From Kutzneria chonburiensis (GTDB taxonomy: Bacteria > Actinomycetota > Actinomycetes > Mycobacteriales > Pseudonocardiaceae): a DNA stretch of 64,000 nt. This document shows, in pieces, positions 1-9,028 of the stretch. A program made the translations under genes and the position numbers. How positions within the stretch are numbered: position 1 is the first letter of the stretch; every line of letters begins with the position of its first letter. The stretch spans positions 4,464,001-4,528,000 of the forward strand of contig NZ_CP097263.1 in the NCBI RefSeq assembly GCF_028622115.1, read 5' to 3'. A model generated the notes under the pieces. That model searched no databases. It was not told the origin of the DNA and saw only the letters and a program-made list of their open reading frames with translations.

Positions 1-1491
1 CAGCGGATGCCCAAGTACAACTCCATTTCCATCTCCGGCTACCACATCCAGGAAGCCGGCGCGACGGCCGACCTGGAGCTGGCCTACACGCTGGCCGACG
101 GCGTCGAGTACCTGCGGGCCGGTGTGGCCGCCGGGCTGGACATCGACGTCTTCGCGCCGCGACTGTCGTTCTTCTGGGCCATCGGCATGAACTTCTTCAT
201 GGAGGTGGCCAAGCTCCGGGCCGCCCGGCTGCTGTGGGCCAAGCTGGTCAAGGGATTCGACCCTCGCAACCCCAAGTCGTTGTCGCTGCGCACGCATTCG
301 CAGACCTCCGGCTGGTCGCTGACCGCACAGGACGTCTACAACAACGTGGCCCGTACCTGCGTCGAGGCGATGGCCGCGACACAGGGACACACACAGTCCT
401 TGCACACCAACGCTTTGGACGAGGCGTTGGCGCTGCCCACCGACTTCTCGGCCCGTATCGCCCGCAACACCCAGCTGTTGCTGCAACAGGAATCCGGCAC
501 CACGCGGGTGATCGACCCGTGGGGCGGCAGCGCGTTCGTCGAGCGGCTGACCTACGACCTGGCCCGGCAGGCCTGGGCGCACATCGCCGAGGTCGAGGCG
601 GCCGGCGGCATGGCCAAGGCGATCGACGCCGGCATTCCCAAGCTGCGCGTGGAGGAGGCGGCGGCCCGCACCCAGGCCCGTATCGACTCCGGCCGGCAGC
701 CGGTGATCGGCGTGAACAAGTACCGGGTGGAGGCCGACGAGGAGATCGAGGTCCTCAAGGTCGACAACCACGGCGTGCGGGCCCAGCAGATCGAGAAGCT
801 CCGCCGGCTGCGGGAAGAACGTGACGAACAGTCCACTCAGGACGCCCTGGCCGCGCTGACCCGGGCCGCCGGCGGCGAGGGAAACCTGTTGGAGCTGGCC
901 GTGAACGCGGCTCGGGCCAAGGCCACCGTCGGCGAGATCTCCGACGCGCTGGAGAAGGTGTACGGGCGGCATGCCGGCCAGATCCGTACCATCTCCGGTG
1001 TGTACCGCGACGAGGCCGGCAGCGCCGGGAACGTGGCCGCCGTGTTGGAGCGGGTGGCCGAGTTCGAGCGCGAGGAGGGGCGGCGGCCGCGGATCCTGGT
1101 GGCCAAGATGGGTCAGGACGGACATGACCGTGGCCAGAAGGTGATCGCCACCGCGTTCGCCGACCTCGGCTTCGACGTGGACGTGGGCCCGTTGTTCCAG
1201 ACGCCGGGCGAGGTCGCGCGGCAGGCCGTCGAGGCCGACGTGCACGTCGTCGGGGTGTCTTCGCTGGCCGCCGGGCACCTGACCCTGGTGCCCGCACTGC
1301 GCGAGGAACTGGCCGCGCTGGACCGGGCGGACATCATGATCGTCGTCGGCGGCGTCATCCCGCCCGCCGACTTCCCCGCCCTGTACGAGGCCGGCGCCGT
1401 CGCGATCTTCCCGCCCGGCACCGTGATCGCCGACGCCGCGCTCGGTCTGATCGACCGGTTGGCCGCGCAGCTGGACCACGATGGCGCGTAA
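1..1491 (+). CDS. mutB: Methylmalonyl-CoA mutase large subunit, 5' truncated
   Basis: Adenosylcobalamin-dependent mutase interconverting succinyl-CoA and (R)-methylmalonyl-CoA in the cytoplasm. The open frame runs in from base 1, so only about the last 496 residues of a roughly 730-residue protein are here. The visible part holds the family signature [10 protein letters not shown] near the beginning, then [12 protein letters not shown] (substrate-pocket His; most homologues have Cys where this has Ser), and a C-terminal B12-binding domain with GQDGHDRG, the DxHxxG motif whose His ligates cobalt. Its 3' end overlaps meaB by 11 bp, which is the usual partner arrangement. Isobutyryl-CoA mutase is a related alternative, but the one-chain catalytic plus B12-domain layout and the sequence fit methylmalonyl-CoA mutase better. 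Confidence 0.93.
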   Translation, partial: QRMPKYNSISISGYHIQEAGATADLELAYTLADGVEYLRAGVAAGLDIDVFAPRLSFFWAIGMNFFMEVAKLRAARLLWAKLVKGFDPRNPKSLSLRTHSQTSGWSLTAQDVYNNVARTCVEAMAATQGHTQSLHTNALDEALALPTDFSARIARNTQLLLQQESGTTRVIDPWGGSAFVERLTYDLARQAWAHIAEVEAAGGMAKAIDAGIPKLRVEEAAARTQARIDSGRQPVIGVNKYRVEADEEIEVLKVDNHGVRAQQIEKLRRLREERDEQSTQDALAALTRAAGGEGNLLELAVNAARAKATVGEISDALEKVYGRHAGQIRTISGVYRDEAGSAGNVAAVLERVAEFEREEGRRPRILVAKMGQDGHDRGQKVIATAFADLGFDVDVGPLFQTPGEVARQAVEADVHVVGVSSLAAGHLTLVPALREELAALDRADIMIVVGGVIPPADFPALYEAGAVAIFPPGTVIADAALGLIDRLAAQLDHDGA

Positions 1492-2467
1492 GCCCATCGA
1501 CGTCCGCGAGTACGCCAAGGGCGTGCTCGACGGGTCGCGGACGACGTTGGCCCGGGCCATCACGCTGGTGGAGTCGACCAAGCCCACGCACCGTGAGCTG
1601 GCGCAGCAGCTTCTCGTGGAGCTGCTGCCCCATGCCGGTGGGGCGCACCGGGTCGGCATCACCGGCGTGCCCGGGGCCGGCAAGTCCACGTTCATCGAGT
1701 CGTTGGGCACCATGTTGACCGCCGCCGGCCACCGTGTGGCGGTCCTCGCGGTCGACCCGTCGTCCAGCCGTACCGGCGGCAGCATCCTCGGCGACAAGAC
1801 CCGGATGGCGCGGCTTGCCGTGGACGACAGCGCTTTCGTCCGGCCGTCGCCCACCTCGGGGACGCTGGGTGGCGTGGCTCGGGCCACCCGCGAGTCCATC
1901 GTGCTGGTCGAGGCCGCCGGCTACGACGTGGTCCTCGTCGAGACCGTCGGCGTGGGCCAGTCCGAGATCGCCGTCGCCAACATGGTCGACTGTTTCCTCC
2001 TGCTGGCCCTCGCCCGCACCGGCGATCAGTTGCAGGGCATCAAAAAGGGCGTTCTGGAGCTCGCCGACGTCGTCGCCGTCAACAAGGCCGACGGTCCCCA
2101 CGAGGCCGACGCCCGCAAGGCCGCCCGCGAGCTCACCGGCGCCATGCGCCTGCTCCGCGGCCCCACCGCTGCGCCGAAGGTGTTGACCTGTAGCGGTTTG
2201 ACCGGCTCCGGCCTCGACGTCGTCTGGGACACCGTCCGCGCCCATCGCTCCCTTTTGGACAGTGACGGCTCGTTGGCCGCCCGCCGCCGTCAGCAGCAGG
2301 TCGACTGGACCTGGTCCATGGTCCACGACCAGCTCTTGGCTTCCCTGCACGGAAGTCCCGCCGTCCGTTCGCTGGTGCCGGAGTTGGAACGCCAGGTCCG
2401 CGACGGCGAGCTCACCGCCACCCTCGTCGCCGAGCACATCCTGCGCGCCTTCCGCGAGTCCCAGTAG
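1481..2467 (+). CDS. meaB: Methylmalonyl-CoA mutase-associated GTPase MeaB
   Basis: G-protein chaperone (328 aa, full length for the MeaB/ArgK family) that protects and reloads the mutase with adenosylcobalamin. Visible: P-loop GVPGAGKST near residue 65, the DPSSSRTGG switch segment, ETVGVGQSE (Walker B/switch) and NKAD base-recognition motif. It starts inside the end of mutB (11 bp overlap), so the two are almost certainly translated from one message. Nothing unusual is seen in the motifs. Confidence 0.95.
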   Translation: MARKPIDVREYAKGVLDGSRTTLARAITLVESTKPTHRELAQQLLVELLPHAGGAHRVGITGVPGAGKSTFIESLGTMLTAAGHRVAVLAVDPSSSRTGGSILGDKTRMARLAVDDSAFVRPSPTSGTLGGVARATRESIVLVEAAGYDVVLVETVGVGQSEIAVANMVDCFLLLALARTGDQLQGIKKGVLELADVVAVNKADGPHEADARKAARELTGAMRLLRGPTAAPKVLTCSGLTGSGLDVVWDTVRAHRSLLDSDGSLAARRRQQQVDWTWSMVHDQLLASLHGSPAVRSLVPELERQVRDGELTATLVAEHILRAFRESQ

Positions 2468-2544
2468 GCGTAGCTGCGGTCCGGGGTCGGGCCGGGTGGT
2501 GCTTGGCGCGCGGTGCGGGCACCAGGAAGCAGGGGGAAGACACC

Positions 2545-2994
2545 ATGATCGAACCGGACCCGCGGTTCCTGCCGGACTTCGAACGACTGGTCGCCGAGGA
2601 GGAACTGGACAAAGTAGCGGGGTTCCGGCGGCCGATCGAATCGGTGGACGAGGTGCCGCTGTACTCACGGGTGAGCCAGGTGGCGTTCCTGGACGGCCTC
2701 GCGCCGCGGGCCCGGGCGGGGCAGCTGATCGCAGCCGGGGCGTGGATGCTGGGCCAGATCCGAGCGGAGCTCACAGAGATGGGGCCGGGCTTCCAGTGCC
2801 TGCTGGTGATCCTGGACGGCGAACAGTTGGACGACGACGGCCTGGTCACGCCGGCGATCTGGTACACGCACCGCGAGATCGATCTGCCGCTGGTCCCGCC
2901 CAGCAGCGGGTTGGCACGGTTCGCGGTGGAGGTGCTGGGGCGGCAGGCGAAGGTGTACGACTACGGCATGGGGCGGGTGTACGTCGACCTATGA
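2545..2994 (+). CDS. Hypothetical protein (149 aa)
   Basis: I do not recognise a family. The start is ATG at 2545, preceded by a good ribosome site (AGGGGGAAG) at the right distance; an upstream in-frame start at 2503 lacks one. The product is acidic and soluble, without signal peptide or membrane segment, opening MIEPDPRFLPDFERLVAEEEL. It follows meaB by 77 bp on the same strand and could be on the same message. Its stop codon overlaps the stop of the convergent SDR gene (6 bp shared). Confidence 0.7.
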   Translation: MIEPDPRFLPDFERLVAEEELDKVAGFRRPIESVDEVPLYSRVSQVAFLDGLAPRARAGQLIAAGAWMLGQIRAELTEMGPGFQCLLVILDGEQLDDDGLVTPAIWYTHREIDLPLVPPSSGLARFAVEVLGRQAKVYDYGMGRVYVDL

Positions 2995-3897
2995 CGTGGC
3001 GGCCGACAGGTCCCACAGGCGGGTGGCACTGTCGGGATCGAGGGCGTACCAGGCGACGCCGCGGGGGTGGGAAGGGATGTCTCCGTCGTCGGGACCGATC
3101 ACCGCAGAACGTTGGCAGTCCTCGAAATACGCACCGGTGACGGTGGCAAGGTCGGGCGAGGTGGCGACAACGATCGTGGTGGCGGCGCCCTGGCCGACGG
3201 ACTTGAGCGTCTGCTGGCTGGAGGCCTTGGTGGCCTCGAGGTAGGCGGGCGGCATGTGGCGGGAGAGGTTGGTGTCGAGAATGCCGCCGGGGTGCACGGC
3301 GTTGGCGGTGATGCCGTCGGCGGCCCAGCGCCGGCCGGCCTCGACGGCGAAGAGGATGTCGGCGGTCTTGGACTGGCCGTAAGCGATGAGGGGATCGTAA
3401 GGCCGGACGGCGAAGTTGATGTCGGTGAAGTCGACGGGGGCGCGCAGATGGCCGCGAGAGGTCAACGAGACGATGCGCGCGCCCTCGGCGGCCAAGGCGT
3501 GGTGCAGCCCGGTGGCCAGGGCGAAGTGGCCGAGGTGGTTGACGGCGAAGTGCATCTCCCAGCCGGCGGAGGTGAGCTGACGGGTGGGCAAGGCCATCAC
3601 GCCGGCGTTGTTGATCAGCAGGTGTAGCGGGCCGGTCCACGCCCTGGTGAAGGCGGTGACCGAAGCAAGGTCGGCGAGGTCGAGGACGGCAACCTTAGCC
3701 CCGGGGATCTGGGCGGCGGCCCGGTTGCCGGCGTCGATATCGCGCACGGCCAGCGTCACCTCGGCGCCGGCGGCGGCCAGCACCCGGGCGGTCTCGAAGC
3801 CGATACCGGACGAAGCGCCGGTGACGACGGCCCGCTTGCCGTCCAGCCGGATACCGGAAATGGCCTGGTCGGCGGTGGTCTCCCAACCGAAAGTCAT
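2989..3897 (-). CDS. Short-chain dehydrogenase/reductase
   Basis: NAD(P)-dependent oxidoreductase of the SDR superfamily, 302 aa. Visible: N-terminal cofactor motif TGASSGIG (Rossmann TGxxxGxG), NNAGVM (the NNAG motif) and the catalytic YGQSK (YxxxK). The order and length resemble retinol-dehydrogenase/WW-domain-oxidoreductase-like SDRs. The start chosen is ATG at 3897; longer frames run through the operator repeats and the divergent tetR gene. It is transcribed divergently from the TetR regulator across three operator-like repeats, so TetR control is inferred. The substrate cannot be read from sequence. Confidence 0.88.
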   Translation of the reverse strand: MTFGWETTADQAISGIRLDGKRAVVTGASSGIGFETARVLAAAGAEVTLAVRDIDAGNRAAAQIPGAKVAVLDLADLASVTAFTRAWTGPLHLLINNAGVMALPTRQLTSAGWEMHFAVNHLGHFALATGLHHALAAEGARIVSLTSRGHLRAPVDFTDINFAVRPYDPLIAYGQSKTADILFAVEAGRRWAADGITANAVHPGGILDTNLSRHMPPAYLEATKASSQQTLKSVGQGAATTIVVATSPDLATVTGAYFEDCQRSAVIGPDDGDIPSHPRGVAWYALDPDSATRLWDLSAATS

Positions 3898-3911
3898 GAT
3901 CTTCTCCGTTC

Positions 3912-3972
3912 TAACCTGAGGCACCTCCGAATAATAACCTGAGGGGCCTCCGCCTGTAACATGAGGGGGCTC
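3912..3972. promoter_or_regulatory. Three tandem operator repeats between SDR and tetR
   Basis: Three copies of a 16-bp unit lie at 3912-3927 (TAACCTGAGGCACCTC), 3935-3950 (TAACCTGAGGGGCCTC) and 3957-3972 (TAACATGAGGGGGCTC), spaced 23 and 22 bp apart, about two helical turns. Each has a dyad core GAGG-NN-CCTC (third copy imperfect). The location between divergent SDR and tetR genes makes them the probable TetR binding sites controlling both promoters. The third copy contains an in-frame ATG at 3961 that is therefore unlikely to be the tetR start. Confidence 0.75.
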
Positions 3973-3999
3973 ACATTGGCTGGTCCGGGAGTACGAGAG

Positions 4000-4548
4000 A
4001 TGACGGAACGACCGCTGCGCGCCGACGCGCAGCGCAACCGCGACGCGCTGCTGGCGGCGGCCGCGCCGGCCTTCGCGGCCAAAGGCGCGGACGCGTCGCT
4101 GGAGGAGATCGCCCGGCAGGCCGGGGTGGCGATCGGCACCCTCTACCGGCACTTCCCGTCACGGGAAGCGCTTTTCGTGGCGGTGCACCGGGCCGAGATG
4201 ATCAACGTGGCCGAGCACGCCGACGCGCTGCTGATCACCTACGAGCCGCTGATCGCGCTCAGGCTGTGGTTGGGGCGATTCACCGAGTTCATGACGGCCA
4301 AACACGGCATGGCCGACGCATTCCGCATGGTCCTCGCCTCCGGCGAGAACCCGTTCGTGCCGATGCGGGCCATCGTGCTCGACGCCCTCAGCAAGCTCAT
4401 CCTGGCCTGCGGCTACGAGCTGCGGTCCGACATCGACGGGCTCGACATCCTGACCGTGCTCAACGGGATCTCGCTGGCCACCGACGACGTCGAGCAGACC
4501 GCCAGGCTCATCGACCTCGTGCTGGACGGGCTGCGAGCACCGAGATGA
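4000..4548 (+). CDS. TetR-family transcriptional regulator
   Basis: 182-aa repressor. The N-terminal TetR helix-turn-helix is clear (SLEEIARQAGVAIGTLYRHF, roughly residues 33-52), followed by an all-helical ligand domain. The start at 4000 is preferred over 3961 because GGGAG sits 8 bases upstream of 4000, while 3961 falls inside an operator repeat. It probably represses itself and the divergent SDR gene through the three repeats at 3912-3972. Its 3' end overlaps the convergent methyltransferase by 41 bp. Confidence 0.9.
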   Translation: MTERPLRADAQRNRDALLAAAAPAFAAKGADASLEEIARQAGVAIGTLYRHFPSREALFVAVHRAEMINVAEHADALLITYEPLIALRLWLGRFTEFMTAKHGMADAFRMVLASGENPFVPMRAIVLDALSKLILACGYELRSDIDGLDILTVLNGISLATDDVEQTARLIDLVLDGLRAPR

Positions 4549-5221
4549 TCTCCGCGCTGTCGGTCTCGAAGGGCTTGCGGTCCCAGGTTCCGTACTGGTC
4601 GACGACGTCGAGGCCGGCCTCGGCGGCGAGCGAGGCCAGCCGCTCGGCCGAGAGGAAGCGCAGCCGGCCGGCGTCGGCCCGCTGCCAACCAGCGGCGACG
4701 ATGTTCTCCACGAGGTCGACGACATCACCGACGATCGGCTGCACCTCGTAGAAGACGCGGACCTGCTCGCCCTCCCACGGGAACTCGAAGCCGCCGAGCG
4801 GCCACTGCTCCCACTCGCGAGCCACCGGATTACGCGTCTCGAAAACAAACCGGCCGCCTGGTTTCAAGGCGGCGCGGACGCCGCGCAAGGTGGTCAGCAC
4901 GTCGGCATCCGTGAGCAGGCACTGGAAAGCGTGCCCGGTCATCACGGCCAGGTCGAACTCGTTGTCCCAGTGCAGGGTGGACAGGTCCCCGTGCACCAGA
5001 TCGAGGCCGGCGGGCGCCTGCGCCAGCATCGAGGCGTCGGGGTCGAAACCGACGAGCCGCCCGGTATGCCCGGCCTCGCGGGCCTTGGCCAGCAACGTCC
5101 CCGTACCACAGCCGACATCGAGCACGGATTCCGCGCCCAGCACCAGATCCAGGTAGAACCGGTCGTCGGCCCGGCCGGACCACGGGTTCATCGCGTTGTA
5201 CAGCTCGGCAGCCTCAGGCAC
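4508..5221 (-). CDS. Class I SAM-dependent methyltransferase
   Basis: 237-aa methyltransferase with the SAM-binding motif I VLDVGCGTGTLL near residue 34, an acidic motif II (VGFDPD) and the post-motif LKPGGRFVFETRN. It fits the small-molecule methyltransferase fold (Methyltransf_25 type); the substrate is unknown. The start is GTG at 5221; an internal ATG at residue 11 is possible. It ends inside the convergent tetR gene. The downstream end of the aldehyde dehydrogenase gene lies 32 bp upstream on the same strand, so both may share a message. Confidence 0.85.
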   Translation of the reverse strand: MPEAAELYNAMNPWSGRADDRFYLDLVLGAESVLDVGCGTGTLLAKAREAGHTGRLVGFDPDASMLAQAPAGLDLVHGDLSTLHWDNEFDLAVMTGHAFQCLLTDADVLTTLRGVRAALKPGGRFVFETRNPVAREWEQWPLGGFEFPWEGEQVRVFYEVQPIVGDVVDLVENIVAAGWQRADAGRLRFLSAERLASLAAEAGLDVVDQYGTWDRKPFETDSAEIISVLAARPARGR

Positions 5222-5253
5222 TTCCCGAGGCTAACCGGGCTGTACACCGAATT

Positions 5254-6567
5254 TCACGACAGCGGCTTGTCCAGCACGGCCTTGAGGTGGCTGAACGTGT
5301 CGATGGAGTACTTGCCGTGGTAGCGGCCCATGCCGCTCTCCCCCACGCCGCCGAACGGCAGGCTCGGCACGCCGAGGTGCATCACCGGCAACCCGAAACC
5401 GACCGCACCGGACGAGGTCTCGGCCAGGATGCGTTCCTTGGTCGATTCCGAGTCGGTGAAGGCGTAGAGCGCCAACGGCTTGTCCCGCGAGGTGATGAAT
5501 TCGATGGCCGCGTCGAGCGAGGGCACGGAGATGATCGGCAGGATGGGGCCGAAGATCTCCTCGCCCATCACCGGCGATGCAGGGTCGACGTCGGCCAGCA
5601 CGGTCGGCGCGATGTACTTGTGCTCGCGGTCGGTCTGACCGCCGACGACCACGCGGCCGCTGGCCAAAAGGTTGCTGAGCCGGTCGAAGTGCCGGTGGTT
5701 GACGATCCGGCCGTACACCGGGCTCTGCGCGGGGTCGTCGCCGAACTTGGCCTGCACGGCGTCGGCCAGCGCGGCCTCGAGCTTCGCGCCGGCGCCGATG
5801 GCCAGCACGTAGTCGGGGGCGACGCAGGTCTGGCCGGCGTTGAGGAACTTGGTCTCGACCAGCCGCTGCGCGGTGACGACCGGGTCGACCTCGGCGTCCA
5901 CCACGACCGGGCTCTTCCCGCCGAGCTCCAGCGCGACCGGCGTGAGGTGCTTGGCCGCGGCCGTCATGACGATCCGGCCGACGACGCCGTTGCCGGTGTA
6001 GAAGATGTGGTCGAACTGCTGTTCCAGCAGCGCGGTGGTCTCCGGGATCGCGCCCTCGACGACGGCGACGGCCTCCTGGTCGAGGTACTGCGGCACGAAC
6101 CGGGCGATGGCCGCGGTGGTGGCCGGCGCGAGCTCGCTCGGCTTGATCACGGCGGCGTTGCCGGCGGCCAGTGCGCCGACCAGCGGGGCCAGCACGAGTT
6201 GCAGCGGGTAGTTCCACGGCCCGATGACCAGCACCACGCCCAGCGGCTCGCGCACGACCGTGCCGCGACCGGGCAGCAGCCGCTCGGGCAGCTCGGCGTC
6301 CTCAGGCGCGAGCCAGGCGTCCAGGTTGGCCAGCGTGTGGTCGATCTCCCGGACCGTGAAGTGGATCTCGGTCCGGTTGGCCTCGTCGGCGTTCTTGGCC
6401 AGGTCGGCGAACAGCGCCGCGCCGAACGCGTCCTGCTGCTCGGTCAGCATGGCCCGCAGCGCGCCGAGCTGCTCACGCCGCCAGGACACTGGCTTGGTCC
6501 GGCCGGACCGGAACGCGGCCCGCAGCCGGTGGACGACAGCCGGGATCTCCTGGAGCACATCGGTCAT
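5254..6567 (-). CDS. Aldehyde dehydrogenase family protein (ALDH3-like)
   Basis: NAD(P)-dependent oxidation of an aldehyde to its acid. 437 aa, the short length typical of the ALDH3/coniferyl-aldehyde group, without the N-terminal extension of ALDH1/2. Visible: GPWNYPLQL cofactor region, FTGNG-type segment (FYTGNGVVG), the catalytic Glu motif LELGGKSP and catalytic Cys in GQTCVAPDY. Starts at ATG 6567. Probably co-transcribed with the downstream methyltransferase. The substrate cannot be assigned. Confidence 0.9.
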   Translation of the reverse strand: MTDVLQEIPAVVHRLRAAFRSGRTKPVSWRREQLGALRAMLTEQQDAFGAALFADLAKNADEANRTEIHFTVREIDHTLANLDAWLAPEDAELPERLLPGRGTVVREPLGVVLVIGPWNYPLQLVLAPLVGALAAGNAAVIKPSELAPATTAAIARFVPQYLDQEAVAVVEGAIPETTALLEQQFDHIFYTGNGVVGRIVMTAAAKHLTPVALELGGKSPVVVDAEVDPVVTAQRLVETKFLNAGQTCVAPDYVLAIGAGAKLEAALADAVQAKFGDDPAQSPVYGRIVNHRHFDRLSNLLASGRVVVGGQTDREHKYIAPTVLADVDPASPVMGEEIFGPILPIISVPSLDAAIEFITSRDKPLALYAFTDSESTKERILAETSSGAVGFGLPVMHLGVPSLPFGGVGESGMGRYHGKYSIDTFSHLKAVLDKPLS

Positions 6568-6641
6568 GTCGTGAGCCTAGCTCGATCGGCGGCTTCGGCC
6601 GAGTCGATGCCCCTGCGACCGGCCGGTACGCTCCTTTTCGG

Positions 6642-8121
6642 TCAGAGCCAGACCGGCTTGGACGAGCCGCGGGGCACCAGCGGCACGGCGTAGCGGCCGG
6701 GCGTCGCCGACATCCGCACCTGCTCGGTCACGCCCTGGTACTCGCCCAGCGGAGTGTCCACAGTGAACGTCTCCGGATCCAGATACCGGTGCTGCTCAAC
6801 GCTTCCCGCGACCTCGGCCGCGTAGCCCTGGTCGAAGACGCCCATGCTCAAGATCCACAGGGCCGCCCGGGTCAGCGAGACGTGCACCCGGTAGCTGCCG
6901 CCGTCGACGGCCCGGCGGGCCAGCGCCTCGGCCGCGCCGGTGGCCATCAGCCAGGACACGATGTAGTCGTTGACCACGAGGATCGGCGGCAGCTTGGGGG
7001 CGTCGCCGGAGCCTTCGAGGTTCATCATGCCGACCAGGCTGCCGGCGGTCTGGTCGAAGCCGACCCGGCCGGCCCACGGGCCGTGGTCGCCGTTGAGCGA
7101 GGCCGTGACGTGCACGATGCCCGGCCGGACCTGCGCCGCTTCCTCGGCCGAGAAGCCGATCTGGGCCAGGTAGCCCGGACGGCGGTTGGCATAGAAGATG
7201 TCCGCCCCGGCCAGCAGATTGGTGATCAACTCGCGGTCGGCACGCGGATCGATCGTCGCCGACCGGGTGCCGACGTTGGCCGTGATGTACGTGACATCGT
7301 GCTCCAACTCGTTGACCCGCCACAGGTTCAACACGTCCGCGCCGTGCAGGGCCAGCGCCCGGCCGGCGCCGGCGCCGGCGATCACGTGCCCCATGCCCAG
7401 CGCGCGAATCCCGGCCAGCGGCTGATCGATCTGCGGCAGCTCGACGCCGCCGGGCAGCGGCTCCGGGTCGGAGTCGCCGATCCGCGTGATCTCGATCAGC
7501 GGCAGGTCCTCGATGCCCGTGTGCTCGGCCAGGAATTCCCCGGTGGAGCGCAACATCGGCAGCACGACGCCGGCCTCGACAGCCGCCGCCTCCAGGTCGC
7601 GAGCGTCCCATTTGGACACTGCCTGGGCCACCCGCTCGGCGTCGTCCGGCACGTCCAACAACTTCTGGGCGGCGACCTTGATCTTCGGGTACGGGTTGAG
7701 CGGCATCACCCAGCGGTCGTCGGCGGTGCGGTAGAAGCCGAAACCGAAGGCGTTGGTGGGATTGGCCGCCGACACCGGCACGTGGCCGTTGAGCTTCTCC
7801 CACTTGCGGTCGTAGAACGGGCAGAGCCGGTGCGGGGTGACGCGCAGATCGACCGAGATGTCCTGGCCGTCGCCGCCGCGCAGCCGCCACAGCTTGGCCA
7901 TCGCCGCCGACTTGGCCACCAGCGCGATCGCCGCCGCGCCGCCCAGCCGCAGCGTGCTCGGCACCACCGGGTCGGCGCCGACAAAGGGTGATCTCGCCGC
8001 CGGTGTCGGCCGGGCTCATGCCGATGCCGGCCAGCACCTCGGCCAGCTCCGCGTGCGGATCGAACGCGTCCGTGGTCAACGGGTTGGCCACCGCGGCGGC
8101 CACCCGGTCAGTCAGCGACAT
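6642..8121 (-). pseudogene. CaiB/BaiF family CoA-transferase, frameshifted
   Basis: Family III CoA-transferase-like protein. Reading from ATG 8121 gives 45 codons (MSLTDRVAAAVANPLTTD...), then the frame is lost at 7986-7988, where a GGG run (CCC on the coding strand) carries one base too many. Removing it joins smoothly into ITFVGADPVVPSTLRL and continues open to 6642, about 492 aa in total. The C-terminal part has family features such as GPWAGRVGFDQTAGSLVG. Its start overlaps the end of the PfkB kinase gene by 14 bp, so it is the last gene of the permease-led operon. It could be a real frameshift or a homopolymer error; the rest of the frame is undecayed, which favours error. Confidence 0.75.
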
Positions 8122-9028
8122 CCCCAGTCTCCTTCAGCAGCTTCTGCACCTCCTCGATGGTAGGCGCAGCAGCCGGGCCACGTCGGGTGACGGCGAGCGC
8201 GGCCGCGGCATTTGCCCGCCGCGCCGCCTGGATCGGTGACAAGCGGTCAGCCAGGCCGGCGATGAACGCCCCGGTGTGCGCGTCGCCGGCGCCGTTGGTG
8301 TCCACGACTTCGACCGGAAAGCTCGGCACCGTAACCACTTCCTCGGCCGTGGCGACGATACAGCCGCCGGCCCCGGTGCGAACGATGGCGTTGCGGCGCC
8401 GGAGCTCGGTGACGGCCTTGATCGGATCGTCCTCGCCGGTCAGCAGCCGGGCCTCGCGCTCGTTGCAGCTGATCCAGTCGGCCCGGTCCAGCACGGGTTT
8501 CAGCACGGCCTCCGGGATCTCCGCGGCCAGCGGCCCCGGGTCGAGCACGACGGTGTTCCGTGAGTCCACTGTGGATAGCCAGGAGCACACCGCCGGGCCG
8601 TTGACCGGCAGCGCAAGGCCGTAGCCCGAGACGTACACGATGTCGTCCGGGAAGACTCGGATCCGCCGCAGGTCGTTGATCCGCAGCTGGCCCTCCGCAC
8701 CGAAGGTGGTGGCGAACGTCCGCTCGCCGTCGGCGTCGATCAGTGCCACCGTGAAGCCCGTGTCCATTGTGGACAGCTTCGGTTGCAGGACGTCGACGTG
8801 CTCCTGCGCCAAACGTTTGCGGGCCAGGTCGCCCAGCGGTCCGGTGCCGTGCATGCCGCCGTACGCGGCGGTCAGCCCCTGGCGCACGGCGGCGGTGAGC
8901 ACGTTGAAGCCGCCGCCGACCTCGGTGCCACCGCTGGACGCCAGCACGTCGCCGCCGCGTTCAGGCAGGTGCGGCACGTACATCACGATGTCGACGATCA
9001 CCTGGCCCACGTGCACCAGGCGGCTCAT
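8108..9028 (-). CDS. PfkB-family carbohydrate/nucleoside kinase
   Basis: 306-aa ribokinase-fold kinase. The N-terminal substrate segment GGTEVGGGFNVLTAA and the C-terminal PfkB signature DTNGAGDAHTGAF (anion hole GAGD with catalytic Asp) are intact. Starts at ATG 9028, overlapping the ADP-ribosylglycohydrolase stop by 4 bp. It sits with an ADP-ribosylglycohydrolase, a GntR regulator and a nucleobase-type permease, the same combination as E. coli yegV with yegU and yegW. By analogy it probably phosphorylates the sugar or nucleoside released by its neighbour; the real substrate is unknown. Confidence 0.9.
   Translation of the reverse strand: MSRLVHVGQVIVDIVMYVPHLPERGGDVLASSGGTEVGGGFNVLTAAVRQGLTAAYGGMHGTGPLGDLARKRLAQEHVDVLQPKLSTMDTGFTVALIDADGERTFATTFGAEGQLRINDLRRIRVFPDDIVYVSGYGLALPVNGPAVCSWLSTVDSRNTVVLDPGPLAAEIPEAVLKPVLDRADWISCNEREARLLTGEDDPIKAVTELRRRNAIVRTGAGGCIVATAEEVVTVPSFPVEVVDTNGAGDAHTGAFIAGLADRLSPIQAARRANAAAALAVTRRGPAAAPTIEEVQKLLKETGDVAD

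Noticed and set aside
1355-2668. Long minus-strand open frame across mutB/meaB
   Set aside because: It is antisense to well-conserved mutB and meaB, has low-complexity composition and no recognisable domain; high GC creates such shadows.
3961-3963. ATG 3961 as tetR start
   Set aside because: It lies inside the third operator repeat and lacks a ribosome site; ATG 4000 has GGGAG eight bases upstream.
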